Assembly: GCA_052031065.1 (NCBI GenBank)
Contig: JBPEXY010000120.1
Span: 1 to 14,923 of the forward strand
Origin: JBPEXY01 sp052031065
GTDB lineage: Bacteria > Pseudomonadota > Gammaproteobacteria > Immundisolibacterales > Immundisolibacteraceae
Direction of reading: 5' to 3'
DNA: 14,923 nt
Positions within the stretch are counted from its first letter, which is position 1, and each line of letters begins with the position of its first letter. Position numbers and translations under genes: made by a program. Below the pieces are notes generated by a model. It saw only the letters and a program-made list of their open reading frames with translations. It did no database searches and was not told where the DNA came from. Shown here in pieces: positions 7,209 through 14,372 of this stretch.

Positions 7209-8819
7209 ATGGATTTTCAATTTGTCGCCATAGCCCTTGGCGACATCGCCTGGATCGCGACGGCATTCGGACTTGGTTTTCTTGCGCACCTGTTCAGATT
7301 ACCACCATTGGTGGGGTTTCTGGCCGCAGGCTTTGTGCTCAACGAGTTCGGCTTCAGTGGTGGTCAACTACTGCAGAAGCTCGCGGACCTGGGTATTACC
7401 CTGCTGCTGTTCTGTGTTGGGCTTAAAGTGAATCTCAAAACCCTGCTGCGGCCGCAGGTCTGGGCAGTCACCACGCTGCATACCTCATTGTCGACACTGC
7501 TACTGTTTTGCGGTGTGTTGACACTCAGCCTGGTCGGTATACCGCTATTTTCAGCGCTAAGCTGGCAGTCTGCTCTGCTGCTGGGTTTTGCCCTGAGCTT
7601 CTCCAGCACGGTATTCGCGGTCAAAGTACTTGAGGCGAAAGGCGAGATGAAATCACTGCACGGCCGCATCGCCATCGGCGTACTGGTGATGCAGGACATT
7701 GCGGCGGTTATTTTTCTGGCCCTGTCGACAGCACAATGGCCAAGCGTGACTGCGCTGCTGCTGCTAGTGCTGATTCCGGCACGCCCACTGCTCGGGTACC
7801 TGCTGGAGAGAACCGGTCACGGTGAGCTGCTGGTACTTTACGGTCTGGCACTGGCACTGGGTAGCGCAGAGCTGTTCGAGCTGTTCGGTGTTAAAGACGA
7901 CCTTGGGGCATTGGTGATGGGTATGGTGATCGCCAGTTATCCCAAAGCCGCTGAACTGGCGAAATCAATGCTGAACCTGAAAGAGCTGTTTCTGGTCGGT
8001 TTTTTTCTCTCCATTGGCCTTACCGGCTCACTAAGCCCAACGATGGTGCTGATGTCACTGGCGCTGTTGCCGTTTATCGCATTGAAATCGGGGCTGCTGT
8101 TTCTACTCCTGACTCGGTTCCAACTCCGCGCCCGCACCGCTCTACTGGCCACAATCTCGCTGACTAACTACAGTGAATTCGGACTGATCGTCGCCACAAT
8201 CGGGGTTGCCAATGGGTGGCTCGCGGCGGACTGGCTGGTAGTGATTGCCATCGCCCTGTCGCTCTCTTTTGCCATCACCTCTCCACTTACCAGTAGAGAT
8301 GACGCTCTTTACAGCCGCTTCCATTCGTTCTGGATGAGGTTTCAGCAGTCAACCAGATTGGCTGATGATCAGTTAATCGAAACTGCTGATGCGGCCATTG
8401 CTATTTTTGGCATGGGACGCGTCGGTACCGGTGCATACGACAGCATGCGTTTGACGCAGGAGAAAAATTTAATCGGTGTCGATTTTGATGCCGATAAAGT
8501 GGCCTGGCACTGCCAACAGGGACGCAACGTAATCCGCGGTACTCCCAGCGATGCAGACTTTTGGGATCAACTGGGGAACGATCACTGCATCCAGCTGGTG
8601 ATGCTGGCTCTACCCACTCTATCGGCCAACCTTGACGCCCTGGAACGGCTAAGAGCCATGGAATTTTCCGGCAGCATTGCCGCTACTGTTCGCTATCCTG
8701 ACGAGGAGGAACAACTGCTTGAGGCTGGCGCTACAGCAGTGTTCAATATCTACCGGGAGGCCGGCGAGGGCTTCACCAACCATGTCCTTGAGGCTGGGCT
8801 GAACCCGGTAGAGCAGTAG
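7209..8819 (+). CDS. CPA2-type cation:proton antiporter with Rossmann (TrkA-N/RCK) domain, Kef-like
   Basis: Probable potassium- or sodium-proton antiporter of the inner membrane, of the KefB/KefC/YbaL superfamily. 536 residues. Residues 1-360 are about a dozen hydrophobic helices; FSSTVFAVKVL (131-141) and MQDIAA (161-166) are the family's ion-path signatures, with Asp 163 in the QD pair, and LTNYSEFGLIVA (318-329) is the conserved late helix. After a charged linker, a cytosolic nucleotide-binding domain starts at about 396 with GMGRVG (401-406) and the acidic strand end VDFDAD (424-429). The long C-terminal tail of KefC (about 620 residues) is missing, so glutathione-type gating cannot be assumed. 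Ribosome site AGGA lies nine bases before the ATG. Which ion is carried cannot be told from sequence. No operon partner (no KefF/KefG-like gene) is adjacent. Confidence 0.92.
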   Translation: MDFQFVAIALGDIAWIATAFGLGFLAHLFRLPPLVGFLAAGFVLNEFGFSGGQLLQKLADLGITLLLFCVGLKVNLKTLLRPQVWAVTTLHTSLSTLLLFCGVLTLSLVGIPLFSALSWQSALLLGFALSFSSTVFAVKVLEAKGEMKSLHGRIAIGVLVMQDIAAVIFLALSTAQWPSVTALLLLVLIPARPLLGYLLERTGHGELLVLYGLALALGSAELFELFGVKDDLGALVMGMVIASYPKAAELAKSMLNLKELFLVGFFLSIGLTGSLSPTMVLMSLALLPFIALKSGLLFLLLTRFQLRARTALLATISLTNYSEFGLIVATIGVANGWLAADWLVVIAIALSLSFAITSPLTSRDDALYSRFHSFWMRFQQSTRLADDQLIETADAAIAIFGMGRVGTGAYDSMRLTQEKNLIGVDFDADKVAWHCQQGRNVIRGTPSDADFWDQLGNDHCIQLVMLALPTLSANLDALERLRAMEFSGSIAATVRYPDEEEQLLEAGATAVFNIYREAGEGFTNHVLEAGLNPVEQ

Positions 8820-8917
8820 CGAAAGCACGGCTTCTGCTACAGGCAATCCGGGCATCAGCAGACCTTCTGGCCATCCGCTTCCACGAAGTAAAAGAGAGGA
8901 CCGGAAACAGCCTGCAT

Positions 8918-8940
8918 AAGTGTTATATTGTTTCATTATC
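8918..8940. promoter_or_regulatory. Probable Zur operator overlapping extended -10 promoter of znuA operon
   Basis: The stretch around TGTTATATTGTTTCATT (8921-8937) resembles the gammaproteobacterial Zur box, an AT-rich imperfect palindrome with halves like AAATGTTATA and CATTTC. The left half AAGTGTTATA fits 9 of 10; the right half keeps CATT only. TG-T-TATATT (8921-8929) is also a good extended -10 element (TATATT five of six), with no clear -35. Zur bound here would cover the promoter. Location upstream of znuA with zur at the operon end supports the reading. Confidence 0.55.
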
Positions 8941-8944
8941 TATT

Positions 8945-8984
8945 GTCAGGCGTACCCTAAAGGGAGACGCCATTCAGTCCTGAC
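8945..8984 (+). promoter_or_regulatory. Structured 5' leader hairpin of znuA mRNA
   Basis: With a start near 8936 the mRNA has a leader of about 100 bases. It can fold: GGCGT-A-CCC (8949-8957), loop TAAA, GGG-AG-ACGCC (8962-8971), or in an outer alternative GTCAGG (8945-8950) with CCTGAC (8979-8984). CCTG (8979-8982) could instead pair with CAGG (9024-9027), which overlaps the znuA ribosome site. This is not a riboswitch class I recognise, and any regulatory role is inference. Confidence 0.3.
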
Positions 8985-9035
8985 CCAGGCCAATAACCCC
9001 TAATCCTCCAGCTCTTTATCACACAGGTCTGACAC

Positions 9036-10046
9036 TTGGCGCACATACGCCTGGCTACGAACATTTTGCTGCTTACGCTGCTGGCAACACCCGCAAGGTC
9101 GGAACCACTGGTGGTGCTCACCAGCGTGCCACCGCTAGAGTCCCTCATTGAGGCCATCGGGGCACCCCACATTAGCGTCCGTGCGCTGGTCAAGACCGGA
9201 ACTGATCACCACCACTATTCACCAACGCCACACCAGGTGGAAGAATTTGCTTCCGCGACAATATTTTTTCTCAGCGGAATTCCTTTCGAGAACAACTGGC
9301 TACCACGTATCGCCGCTACCAACCCACAGCTCAGGGTCGTTGACCTGGCCACTGCAACGACTGCCACCGCCGATTATGGACAACAACCAGATGATTCCCG
9401 AAAAGCGGCGCACGGTAGCAATTTCGACCCTACCAAGGATTCCGAACCGCACATGGAGGGTTCCGACCATAAACTGGAACCGCGCCAGCCAGTCAGTGTT
9501 ACGCAGCCCGATCGTTCCGTTAGCCCAGATCGCATACCGCACATTCACGATCACCACGCTGAATCGCTCCACCCCTGGACCAGCATTCACGCTGCTCAAC
9601 AGATGACATTAACGATTTACCAGACATTAACCAACGTCGACCCTCTACACAGTGATGACTACCGAAAAAACTATCGGCGTGTCAGCGCAGAACTTGCCGC
9701 TCTCGATAGCCAGATCCGCACCCTGTTGAAACCCTTCGAGGGCCGAAAATTTCTGGTTTTTCATCCCGCATGGGAAGCTTTCGCGCAGGAATATGGACTT
9801 GTGCAACTTGCCATTGAAAAGGATGGCAAGGAACCGGGCGCGCGCAGAATGGCTGAGTTGATCAGCACTGCCAAAACGGAGCGCCTACGAACCATATTCA
9901 TCCGCCCACACCTTGATCATCGGCGGGTACAACAACTGGCAGCCGCACTGGAAGCAGACGTCATCGTCCTTGATCCACTAGCCCAGGACTACCCCGCCTA
10001 TCTACTCACGGTGGCAACCAAGCTGGCTGAAAGCCTGAGTCAATGA
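9036..10046 (+). CDS. znuA: Zinc ABC transporter, periplasmic substrate-binding protein
   Basis: Captures Zn2+ in the periplasm and passes it to ZnuBC (cluster A-I / TroA-like family). 336 residues. Signal peptide: basic start, hydrophobic run ILLLTLLA, cut probably after TPARS (about residue 22). Metal-site features: TGTDHHHYSPTP with His 60 as the probable first ligand, HPW at 179-181, FHPAWEAF with His 243, and LDPLAQDY with Asp 313. Between about 120 and 178 lies the His/Asp-rich flexible loop found in many ZnuA proteins (HMEG, HIHDHH). The start is unusual: an in-frame TGA at 9030-9032 rules out anything upstream, and the only start giving a complete signal peptide is TTG at 9036, with AGG eight bases before it. 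The last four bases overlap the first of znuC (ATGA). First gene of znuACB-zur. Confidence 0.94.
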   Translation: MAHIRLATNILLLTLLATPARSEPLVVLTSVPPLESLIEAIGAPHISVRALVKTGTDHHHYSPTPHQVEEFASATIFFLSGIPFENNWLPRIAATNPQLRVVDLATATTATADYGQQPDDSRKAAHGSNFDPTKDSEPHMEGSDHKLEPRQPVSVTQPDRSVSPDRIPHIHDHHAESLHPWTSIHAAQQMTLTIYQTLTNVDPLHSDDYRKNYRRVSAELAALDSQIRTLLKPFEGRKFLVFHPAWEAFAQEYGLVQLAIEKDGKEPGARRMAELISTAKTERLRTIFIRPHLDHRRVQQLAAALEADVIVLDPLAQDYPAYLLTVATKLAESLSQ

Positions 10047-10789
10047 AGCCGATCATCGAACTCAGTAAGGTCAACTTTTCCTACGGCGAGCTGCCCAACC
10101 TGTCGCAAATCGATCTGCAGGTCCGGGAAGGCGAGTTCCTCGGGGTTGTCGGCCCCAATGCTGGCGGCAAAACCACCCTGATTAAATTGATCCTCGGTAT
10201 CCTGCAACCACAGTCCGGTACCGTCACGGTTGCCGGCCGCAAGCCGCGATCTGCGGCATCCCTGCTCGGTTATGTTCCGCAACACCCTGGTTTTACACGG
10301 GATTTTCCAATAACCGTAGCAGAGGTAGTCGCGTTGGGTCGGCTCGGGCACGGCAGAGCCAGCGGCTGGAGCCGCTTCTGGCCCGCGCGCCTCACAACGA
10401 CCGACCGTGATGCAGTTCGCAACGCGTTAATAGAGGTCGAGGCGGGGGAGCTTTTTAACCGCCAGATTGGTAGTCTCTCTGGTGGTCAATTACAGCGCGT
10501 ACTGCTTGCCAGAGCATTGGTTGGTGAGCCAAAAATTCTGCTTCTCGACGAGCCTACCGCCAACGTCGACCAGCGGCTTGAGAGTGAGATATTTGACCTG
10601 CTTAAATCCCTGAACAACCGTATGACCATCCTGGTGGTCTCCCATGATGTCGCCTTCATCTCCGGCTACGTGCACCGGGTCGCCTGCGTGAACCATTCAC
10701 TGATCTGCCATCACACCGACGACATCAATGGCCAGGTGATACAGGATCTGTACGGTGAACAGGTGCGGATGATTTCCCATAGCCACTGA
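10043..10789 (+). CDS. znuC: Zinc ABC transporter, ATP-binding protein
   Basis: Cytoplasmic ATPase that powers ZnuB. 248 residues, the usual length. Walker A GPNAGGKT (37-44), Q-loop in YVPQHPG (77-83), signature LSGGQ (145-149), Walker B with catalytic Glu in ILLLDEP (165-171), and H-loop His 201 in VVSHD. The C-terminus is His-rich (CHHTDD, SHSH), a feature of several ZnuC proteins that may sense or bind zinc. It starts inside the znuA stop (ATGA), so translation is probably coupled; there is no strong separate ribosome site. CATT-like DNA composition matches its neighbours and nothing suggests recent transfer. Confidence 0.96.
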   Translation: MKPIIELSKVNFSYGELPNLSQIDLQVREGEFLGVVGPNAGGKTTLIKLILGILQPQSGTVTVAGRKPRSAASLLGYVPQHPGFTRDFPITVAEVVALGRLGHGRASGWSRFWPARLTTTDRDAVRNALIEVEAGELFNRQIGSLSGGQLQRVLLARALVGEPKILLLDEPTANVDQRLESEIFDLLKSLNNRMTILVVSHDVAFISGYVHRVACVNHSLICHHTDDINGQVIQDLYGEQVRMISHSH

Positions 10790-10817
10790 ATATGCCGACG
10801 ACCTGTCAACAACCAAA

Positions 10818-11687
10818 ATGAACAGTTTTTTCGCTGCCCTGTTAGAGCACTCCTTCCTGCAGATGGCCGTCGCTGCCGCACTGTTAGCCAGTATTGGTTG
10901 CGGGGTTATTGGTACCTACGTAGTGGTCAAACGCATTACTTTCATTGCCGGCGGCATAGCCCATACGGTTCTTGGCGGCATAGGCGCTGCCCTCTATCTC
11001 GGTTTTAATCCACTGCACGGCGCATTGCTGGCGGCAGTTTTCGCTGCGCTGCTGATCGGTTGGGTGAGACTTCACTGGCGTACCCAGGAGGATGCGCTGA
11101 TTGGCGCCCTCTGGGCCATTGGCATGGCCATTGGTGTGCTGTTCATTGCCAAAACCCCTGGATACCAGGCTGACCTGATGGGATACCTGTTTGGCAATAT
11201 TCTGCTGGTACCAGCAGAAAGTCTCTGGTTTATGGCGTCACTTGATGCGGTGTTACTGGCGGTGCTTGTGGCCTACCACCAGCAGTTCCTGGCGGTAGTG
11301 TTTGATGAAGAGTATTCCCGTCTACAGGGAGTCCCGGTGACTTTTTTCTACCTGCTGTTACTGGTTCTGGTGGCGATCACCGTGGTGCTGTTGATTCAGA
11401 TAGTCGGCCTGATACTGGTGCTGGCTCTGTTGACGTTACCCGCAGCGGTTGCCAGCCAGTATGCCCACTCCATCGGCCGCATCATGATCATCGCCACAAC
11501 ACTGGGTATGATTTTGAGTGTAAGTGGCCTGGCTCTCTCCTACCAACCCGACCTGCCACCCGGACCGGTGATCATTCTGTTGGCGGGAGGCGCTTATCTC
11601 CTCTCCACCCTCTTCACTCGGGCAACACAACGCCGTGATGCGATCAGAGCAACGCAAACTACCTCACTAGCGCCAAATGATGGATGA
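10818..11687 (+). CDS. znuB: Zinc ABC transporter, permease
   Basis: Inner-membrane channel subunit of the zinc importer (ABC-3 permease family). 289 residues with about eight or nine hydrophobic helices. Family marks are the early segment GCGVIGTYVVVKRITFIAGG, the following IAHTVLGGIGAALYLG, and the late LLTLPAAVASQYA that corresponds to the LLxxPAxxA motif near the coupling helix. It begins 28 bases after the znuC stop; no good ribosome site is visible before the ATG (only A/C-rich sequence), which suggests coupling to znuC translation or weak initiation. Its final 11 bases overlap the start of zur. Confidence 0.95.
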   Translation: MNSFFAALLEHSFLQMAVAAALLASIGCGVIGTYVVVKRITFIAGGIAHTVLGGIGAALYLGFNPLHGALLAAVFAALLIGWVRLHWRTQEDALIGALWAIGMAIGVLFIAKTPGYQADLMGYLFGNILLVPAESLWFMASLDAVLLAVLVAYHQQFLAVVFDEEYSRLQGVPVTFFYLLLLVLVAITVVLLIQIVGLILVLALLTLPAAVASQYAHSIGRIMIIATTLGMILSVSGLALSYQPDLPPGPVIILLAGGAYLLSTLFTRATQRRDAIRATQTTSLAPNDG

Positions 11688-12123
11688 GCCGACCCTGGAG
11701 CGATGGCTGATACGTGCCGAAACACTCTGTAAGACGCGCGGAGTGAGACTGACACAACATCGTCGTACTGTGCTGCAACTGCTCTGCCGGTCACCAAAAC
11801 CGCTTAGCGCCTATGAGCTGCTCGCACAGATGAAGAACAAGATCGACAAGGCGGCACCGCCTACGATCTACCGGGCACTGGAGTTCCTCCAGCAGCAGGG
11901 TCTAGCTCATAAACTGGAGAGCATCCACGCTTATGTGGGATGTTCGCACCCCGACCATCCCCATGACGGCCAGTTTCTGATCTGCTCAGATTGTGGAGAT
12001 GTATCGGAAGTCGAGGACCAACAAGTGACCAACAGCTTGGACGCTGCCAGCAAGGCAGCTGGATTTCAAGCGGATCGACCCATCGTTGAACTGGTCGGCA
12101 CCTGTGCCAAGTGTGGAAAATAA
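11677..12123 (+). CDS. zur: Zinc uptake regulator, Fur family
   Basis: Zinc-sensing repressor that, with Zn2+ bound, shuts off zinc uptake genes. 148 residues from the first of two adjacent ATGs. An N-terminal winged helix (TLCKTRGVRLTQHRRTVL, then PPTIYRALEFL as the recognition region) is followed by the dimerisation domain. Structural zinc cysteines CSDC (103, 106) and CAKC (143, 146) are present, and the sensory site residues His 78, Cys 89, a His in the SHPDHPHD stretch and Glu 111 all have counterparts to E. coli Zur. The HPHDGQFLICSDCG pattern is diagnostic for Fur/Zur. The start overlaps the znuB end by 11 bases, so repressor and transporter share one transcript. With the operator at about 8918-8940 this gives negative autoregulation. 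Confidence 0.95.
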   Translation: MMDEPTLERWLIRAETLCKTRGVRLTQHRRTVLQLLCRSPKPLSAYELLAQMKNKIDKAAPPTIYRALEFLQQQGLAHKLESIHAYVGCSHPDHPHDGQFLICSDCGDVSEVEDQQVTNSLDAASKAAGFQADRPIVELVGTCAKCGK

Positions 12124-12442
12124 CGAAATCACTTCGGCCCCGACCACACCGTCAGGACGCTTAATAAACAAAGGCCTGCTGGTGGCAACAAACATCTGAC
12201 CATCAACCAAAAAATAGTAGCATCGGCAACCCGGAATCCCTGCTTTGGTATCACTCGCTGAAAATCAACCTGTTTATTAGCCAGCAACACACCAACGGGA
12301 TTAAATTTTGCGCTGCAGTTCAGGCTAGAATAGATTTGTTGCGCCGACTAGATAGAACTGGCGGAGCGAATGCCCACATGCAATACCGGGCAGACCAGAT
12401 AATAACCAGAAACTGATCACACAATTACGGAGTATCCAAACA
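12124..12442. other. Intergenic region between zur and peroxiredoxin gene
   Basis: About 320 bases. No intrinsic terminator for the znu operon is evident. On the minus strand two overlapping frames both read protein-like: one from about 12300 down to 12211 (GVLLANKQVDFQRVIPKQG), the other from about 12264 down to 12124 (CYYFLVDGQMFVATSRPLF). Neither has a normal start, so this may be the relic of a lost gene or chance. A candidate -10 (TAGAAT, 12326-12331) and an imperfect direct repeat CTAGAATAGA / CTAGATAGA (12325-12334, 12348-12356) lie before the peroxiredoxin gene. Confidence 0.4.
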
Positions 12443-12925
12443 ATGAGCATTAGTACTGGCGACAAGGTTCCACAGGCTACGTTAATGGAAATGACCGCTG
12501 AGGGCCCTGCGCCGGTGACCAGCGATGAGCTGTTTGCCGGCAAAAAAGTGGTTCTGTTCGCGGTTCCGGGAGCCTTCACACCGCTCTGTTCCGGACAGCA
12601 TCTGCCTGGATTTATTAACCTTGCTGATGATATCAAGGCTAAAGGTGTAGACAGTGTCGTCTGCCTGTCAGTCAATGATGCCTTTGTCATGGGCGCCTGG
12701 GGCGATGCCCAGGGTGCTGGGGACAAGGTACGTCTGGTTGGCGATGGTAACGGCGAGTTCACCGCAGCTATGGGACTGGAAATGGATGGTAGCGGATTTG
12801 GTCTCGGTACCCGCTCGCAACGTTACGCAATGGTCGTCGAAGACGGCACCATTTCCTTACTCAATGTTGAGGAAGGACGTAACTTTGAAGCTAGTAAAGC
12901 GGAAACGATCCTGGCTGCACTCTAA
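12443..12925 (+). CDS. Peroxiredoxin, Prx5-like (glutaredoxin/glutathione-dependent type)
   Basis: Thiol peroxidase that reduces hydrogen peroxide and organic hydroperoxides, in the cytoplasm. 160 residues, the usual size for single-domain Prx5-type enzymes. The active-site loop PGAFTPLCS (41-50) places the peroxidatic Cys at 49, followed by GQHLPGF; most relatives have Thr where this has Leu 48, just before the cysteine. VVCLSVNDAFVM (72-83) carries the second Cys, 74, common in the subgroup. Late residues SQRYAMVVEDG are the conserved Arg-containing strand that supports the active site. The reductant is not predictable with certainty; no fused glutaredoxin domain is present. GGAG lies ten bases before the ATG. 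Monocistronic: a strong terminator follows immediately. Confidence 0.93.
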   Translation: MSISTGDKVPQATLMEMTAEGPAPVTSDELFAGKKVVLFAVPGAFTPLCSGQHLPGFINLADDIKAKGVDSVVCLSVNDAFVMGAWGDAQGAGDKVRLVGDGNGEFTAAMGLEMDGSGFGLGTRSQRYAMVVEDGTISLLNVEEGRNFEASKAETILAAL

Positions 12926-12937
12926 GCTTTGAATAAC

Positions 12938-12960
12938 CCCGGTGGCTTGCCACCACCGGG
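12938..12960 (+). terminator. GC-rich hairpin after the peroxiredoxin gene
   Basis: CCCGGTGG (12938-12945) and CCACCGGG (12953-12960) form a perfect 8-bp stem with a 7-base loop, starting 12 bases after the stop. No T-run follows, so on its own it is probably a 3'-end protecting or pausing hairpin ahead of the real terminator. Confidence 0.5.
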
Positions 12961-12971
12961 ACCAGACATAC

Positions 12972-13006
12972 AAAAGGGCTGACAGTTGTCACTGTCGGCC
13001 CTTTTT
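12972..13006. terminator. Strong intrinsic terminator, probably bidirectional
   Basis: AAAAGGGCTGACAG (12972-12985) pairs with CTGTCGGCCCTTTT (12992-13005): 14 pairs with one G-T, loop TTGTCA, followed by T. The A-run on the left becomes a T-run on the minus strand, so the same hairpin can end the converging DUF2802 transcript as well as the peroxiredoxin transcript. Confidence 0.9.
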
Positions 13007-13086
13007 GATTAACAAAATCTGGCCTGTTAGCTGAATCCGCGTCAACCTGTGCGCGTATCGTTCCTGGCAACAGTTGCCATAAGCTC

Positions 13087-13497
13087 TCAAGCGGCCTGAC
13101 CACCTATCTGATGGAAGCTGACCAACAGATCGGCCTCTCCGCGGGAGAGGCCAAAACGCTCACTGAGCTCTTTGGCATTGTGCCCTTCCATCGCAAGGTT
13201 AATAGCCTGGCGATAGACCGGTGGTGTGGTCTGTTCAGGAGCTACCTGCTCAGCACGCTGCAACCGGGATTGAGCCTGCTGAAGTTCGGATTTAACCTGT
13301 TTCAGGCTCTGTTCCATGCCTTTCATCGCAGTCGTGTGGGCATGAAATAGATCCCCCTGTTCAATGAATCGCTGCTCCAGGCCGCGCATCTTGTTCTGCA
13401 GCGTCAGATTCCTCCGTAGAACTAATAGCATGACGGAAACCACAACGAGAGACCCAGCGGCGAAAACCCATGGCATTACAGCCGTAATGTTGTTCAT
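13087..13497 (-). CDS. DUF2802 domain membrane protein of the chemotaxis cluster
   Basis: Function unknown. 136 residues: an N-terminal membrane helix (about 8-27, AVMPWVFAAGSLVVVSVMLL), a short basic stretch, a likely coiled coil (about 35-85, rich in Gln, Glu and Lys), and a C-terminal DUF2802 module (about 94-130) with YRQAINLAMEGHNAKELSE and FGLSRGEADLL, which looks like a small helix-turn-helix-type fold. Genes of this family commonly lie right after cheW in gammaproteobacterial polar flagellar/chemotaxis clusters, as here. The usual form has Cys-Gly-Leu-Ser before RGEA; this one has Phe-Gly-Leu-Ser. AGGAG lies six bases before the ATG. Last gene of the minus-strand set; ends near the bidirectional terminator. 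Confidence 0.85.
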   Translation of the reverse strand: MNNITAVMPWVFAAGSLVVVSVMLLVLRRNLTLQNKMRGLEQRFIEQGDLFHAHTTAMKGMEQSLKQVKSELQQAQSRLQRAEQVAPEQTTPPVYRQAINLAMEGHNAKELSERFGLSRGEADLLVSFHQIGGQAA

Positions 13498-13597
13498 TTC
13501 CTTCTCCTGTCAGCTGATACGTTTTGGGCCGGCCCTACATGACGACAAACTTTCTTGTTTGCCAGCAAACCAGGTCACCCGCTTCTGACGCGATATC

Positions 13598-13801
13598 TCA
13601 GGCATAACCATCAAAATGGTCATGGTCGTTATTGGCGGGTTGATCTGCGGTGTCGCCCTGTTTCCTGCGCGGCCGCTTTTCTGGTCTTTGGTCCACTGGC
13701 CCCTTATCGGCGTCTACCGGCTTTACCGGTACCGGCGGATGGACGGTCGGACCTGCAGGCTTCACTGGCAGCGGGGTTTTGGGTGGGGTGTCGATTTGCA
13801 T
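13598..13801 (-). CDS. Small proline-rich hydrophilic protein in chemotaxis cluster
   Basis: I cannot assign a family. 67 residues, no signal peptide, no membrane segment and no cysteine, probably disordered and cytoplasmic. Residues 6-35 are Pro/Val/Lys-rich with repeated PVKP (TPLPVKPAGP, PPVPVKPVDA); 39-50 are strongly basic (RPEKRPRRKQ); the end is acidic and His-rich, DHDHFDGYA. Coding is supported by a near-perfect ribosome site (GGAGGGG then AAC before ATG), by position between cheW and the DUF2802 gene on the same strand, and by the regular basic-to-acidic design. The gaps are about 94 bases after cheW and 100 before DUF2802. It could be a small flagellar-pole or chemoreceptor-array accessory, but that is inference from location only. 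Confidence 0.7.
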   Translation of the reverse strand: MQIDTPPKTPLPVKPAGPTVHPPVPVKPVDADKGPVDQRPEKRPRRKQGDTADQPANNDHDHFDGYA

Positions 13802-13895
13802 GTTCCCCTCCGTAAAACTGGAATTCGAAGACAGGCGTTATCACACCAACATCAACTTCCCTGCTGTTGCTGGGTCGGCTAACCAACTTTCTGAT

Positions 13896-14372
13896 TCAGG
13901 CGAACTCCTGCCATTCATCTTCGGTAAACAGCTCATCCAGATTGACCAGGATCAGTAATCCTTCGCCTTCGCGGTTTGTCACTCCCTGAATGAAATCATG
14001 CGATTCATCGGTAGCCACGCTGGGCGACTGCTCGATATCCGCGGGCTCAAGGTTAAGAACCTCGGATACGCCGTCCACCAGTAACCCAAGATGCTTGCCA
14101 TTGACCTCAATAATGACGAGCCGCGAACTCTCCATCAGTTCGCCCGCATCAAGACCGAAGCGGGTGCGTCCATCAATCACCGTGACCACTGCTCCACGCA
14201 GGTTGATGATTCCAAGCACGTAAGCTGATGCGCCGGGTACTGGAGAGATTTCGCTCACCCTCAGCACCTCTTTAACACGCATCACGTCGATTCCATATTT
14301 TTCGTTGCCCAATGAGAAAGTTACCCATTGGGAGAAACCTGAATACTCTTCTGTGGCTGCTGCCTGACTCAT
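13896..14372 (-). CDS. cheW: Chemotaxis coupling protein CheW
   Basis: Adaptor that links chemoreceptors to the CheA kinase in the polar array. 158 residues, typical. WVTFSLGNEKYGIDVMRVKEVL (16-37) begins the SH3-like CheW fold; PGASAYVLGIINLRG (46-60) is the hallmark, followed by VVTVIDGRTRFGL and a second SH3-like half with VIIEVNGKHLGLLVDGVSEVL (86-106). The frame is open 22 residues further up (to 14438) but the ATG at 14372 has a perfect ribosome site, AAGGAGGT, seven bases before it, and fits the family start. It lies 95 bases downstream of the ParA-like gene. In related clusters a longer CheW-domain protein, ParP, usually lies between these two; none fits in this gap. Confidence 0.96.
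   Translation of the reverse strand: MSQAAATEEYSGFSQWVTFSLGNEKYGIDVMRVKEVLRVSEISPVPGASAYVLGIINLRGAVVTVIDGRTRFGLDAGELMESSRLVIIEVNGKHLGLLVDGVSEVLNLEPADIEQSPSVATDESHDFIQGVTNREGEGLLILVNLDELFTEDEWQEFA

Noticed and set aside
9148..9606. 152-codon plus-strand frame inside znuA
   Set aside because: Off-frame reading over the His-rich part of znuA; the znuA frame holds all expected metal-site motifs.
11986..12210. 74-codon minus-strand open frame from a TTG, overlapping the end of zur
   Set aside because: As an intact gene: the zur frame is certain over the shared part, the start is poor and no ribosome site is seen. Kept only as part of a possible gene remnant beyond zur.
13526..13535. Palindrome GGGCCGGCCC between the small Pro-rich gene and DUF2802
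   Set aside because: Ten-base GC palindrome with no loop or T-run; expected by chance in this composition.
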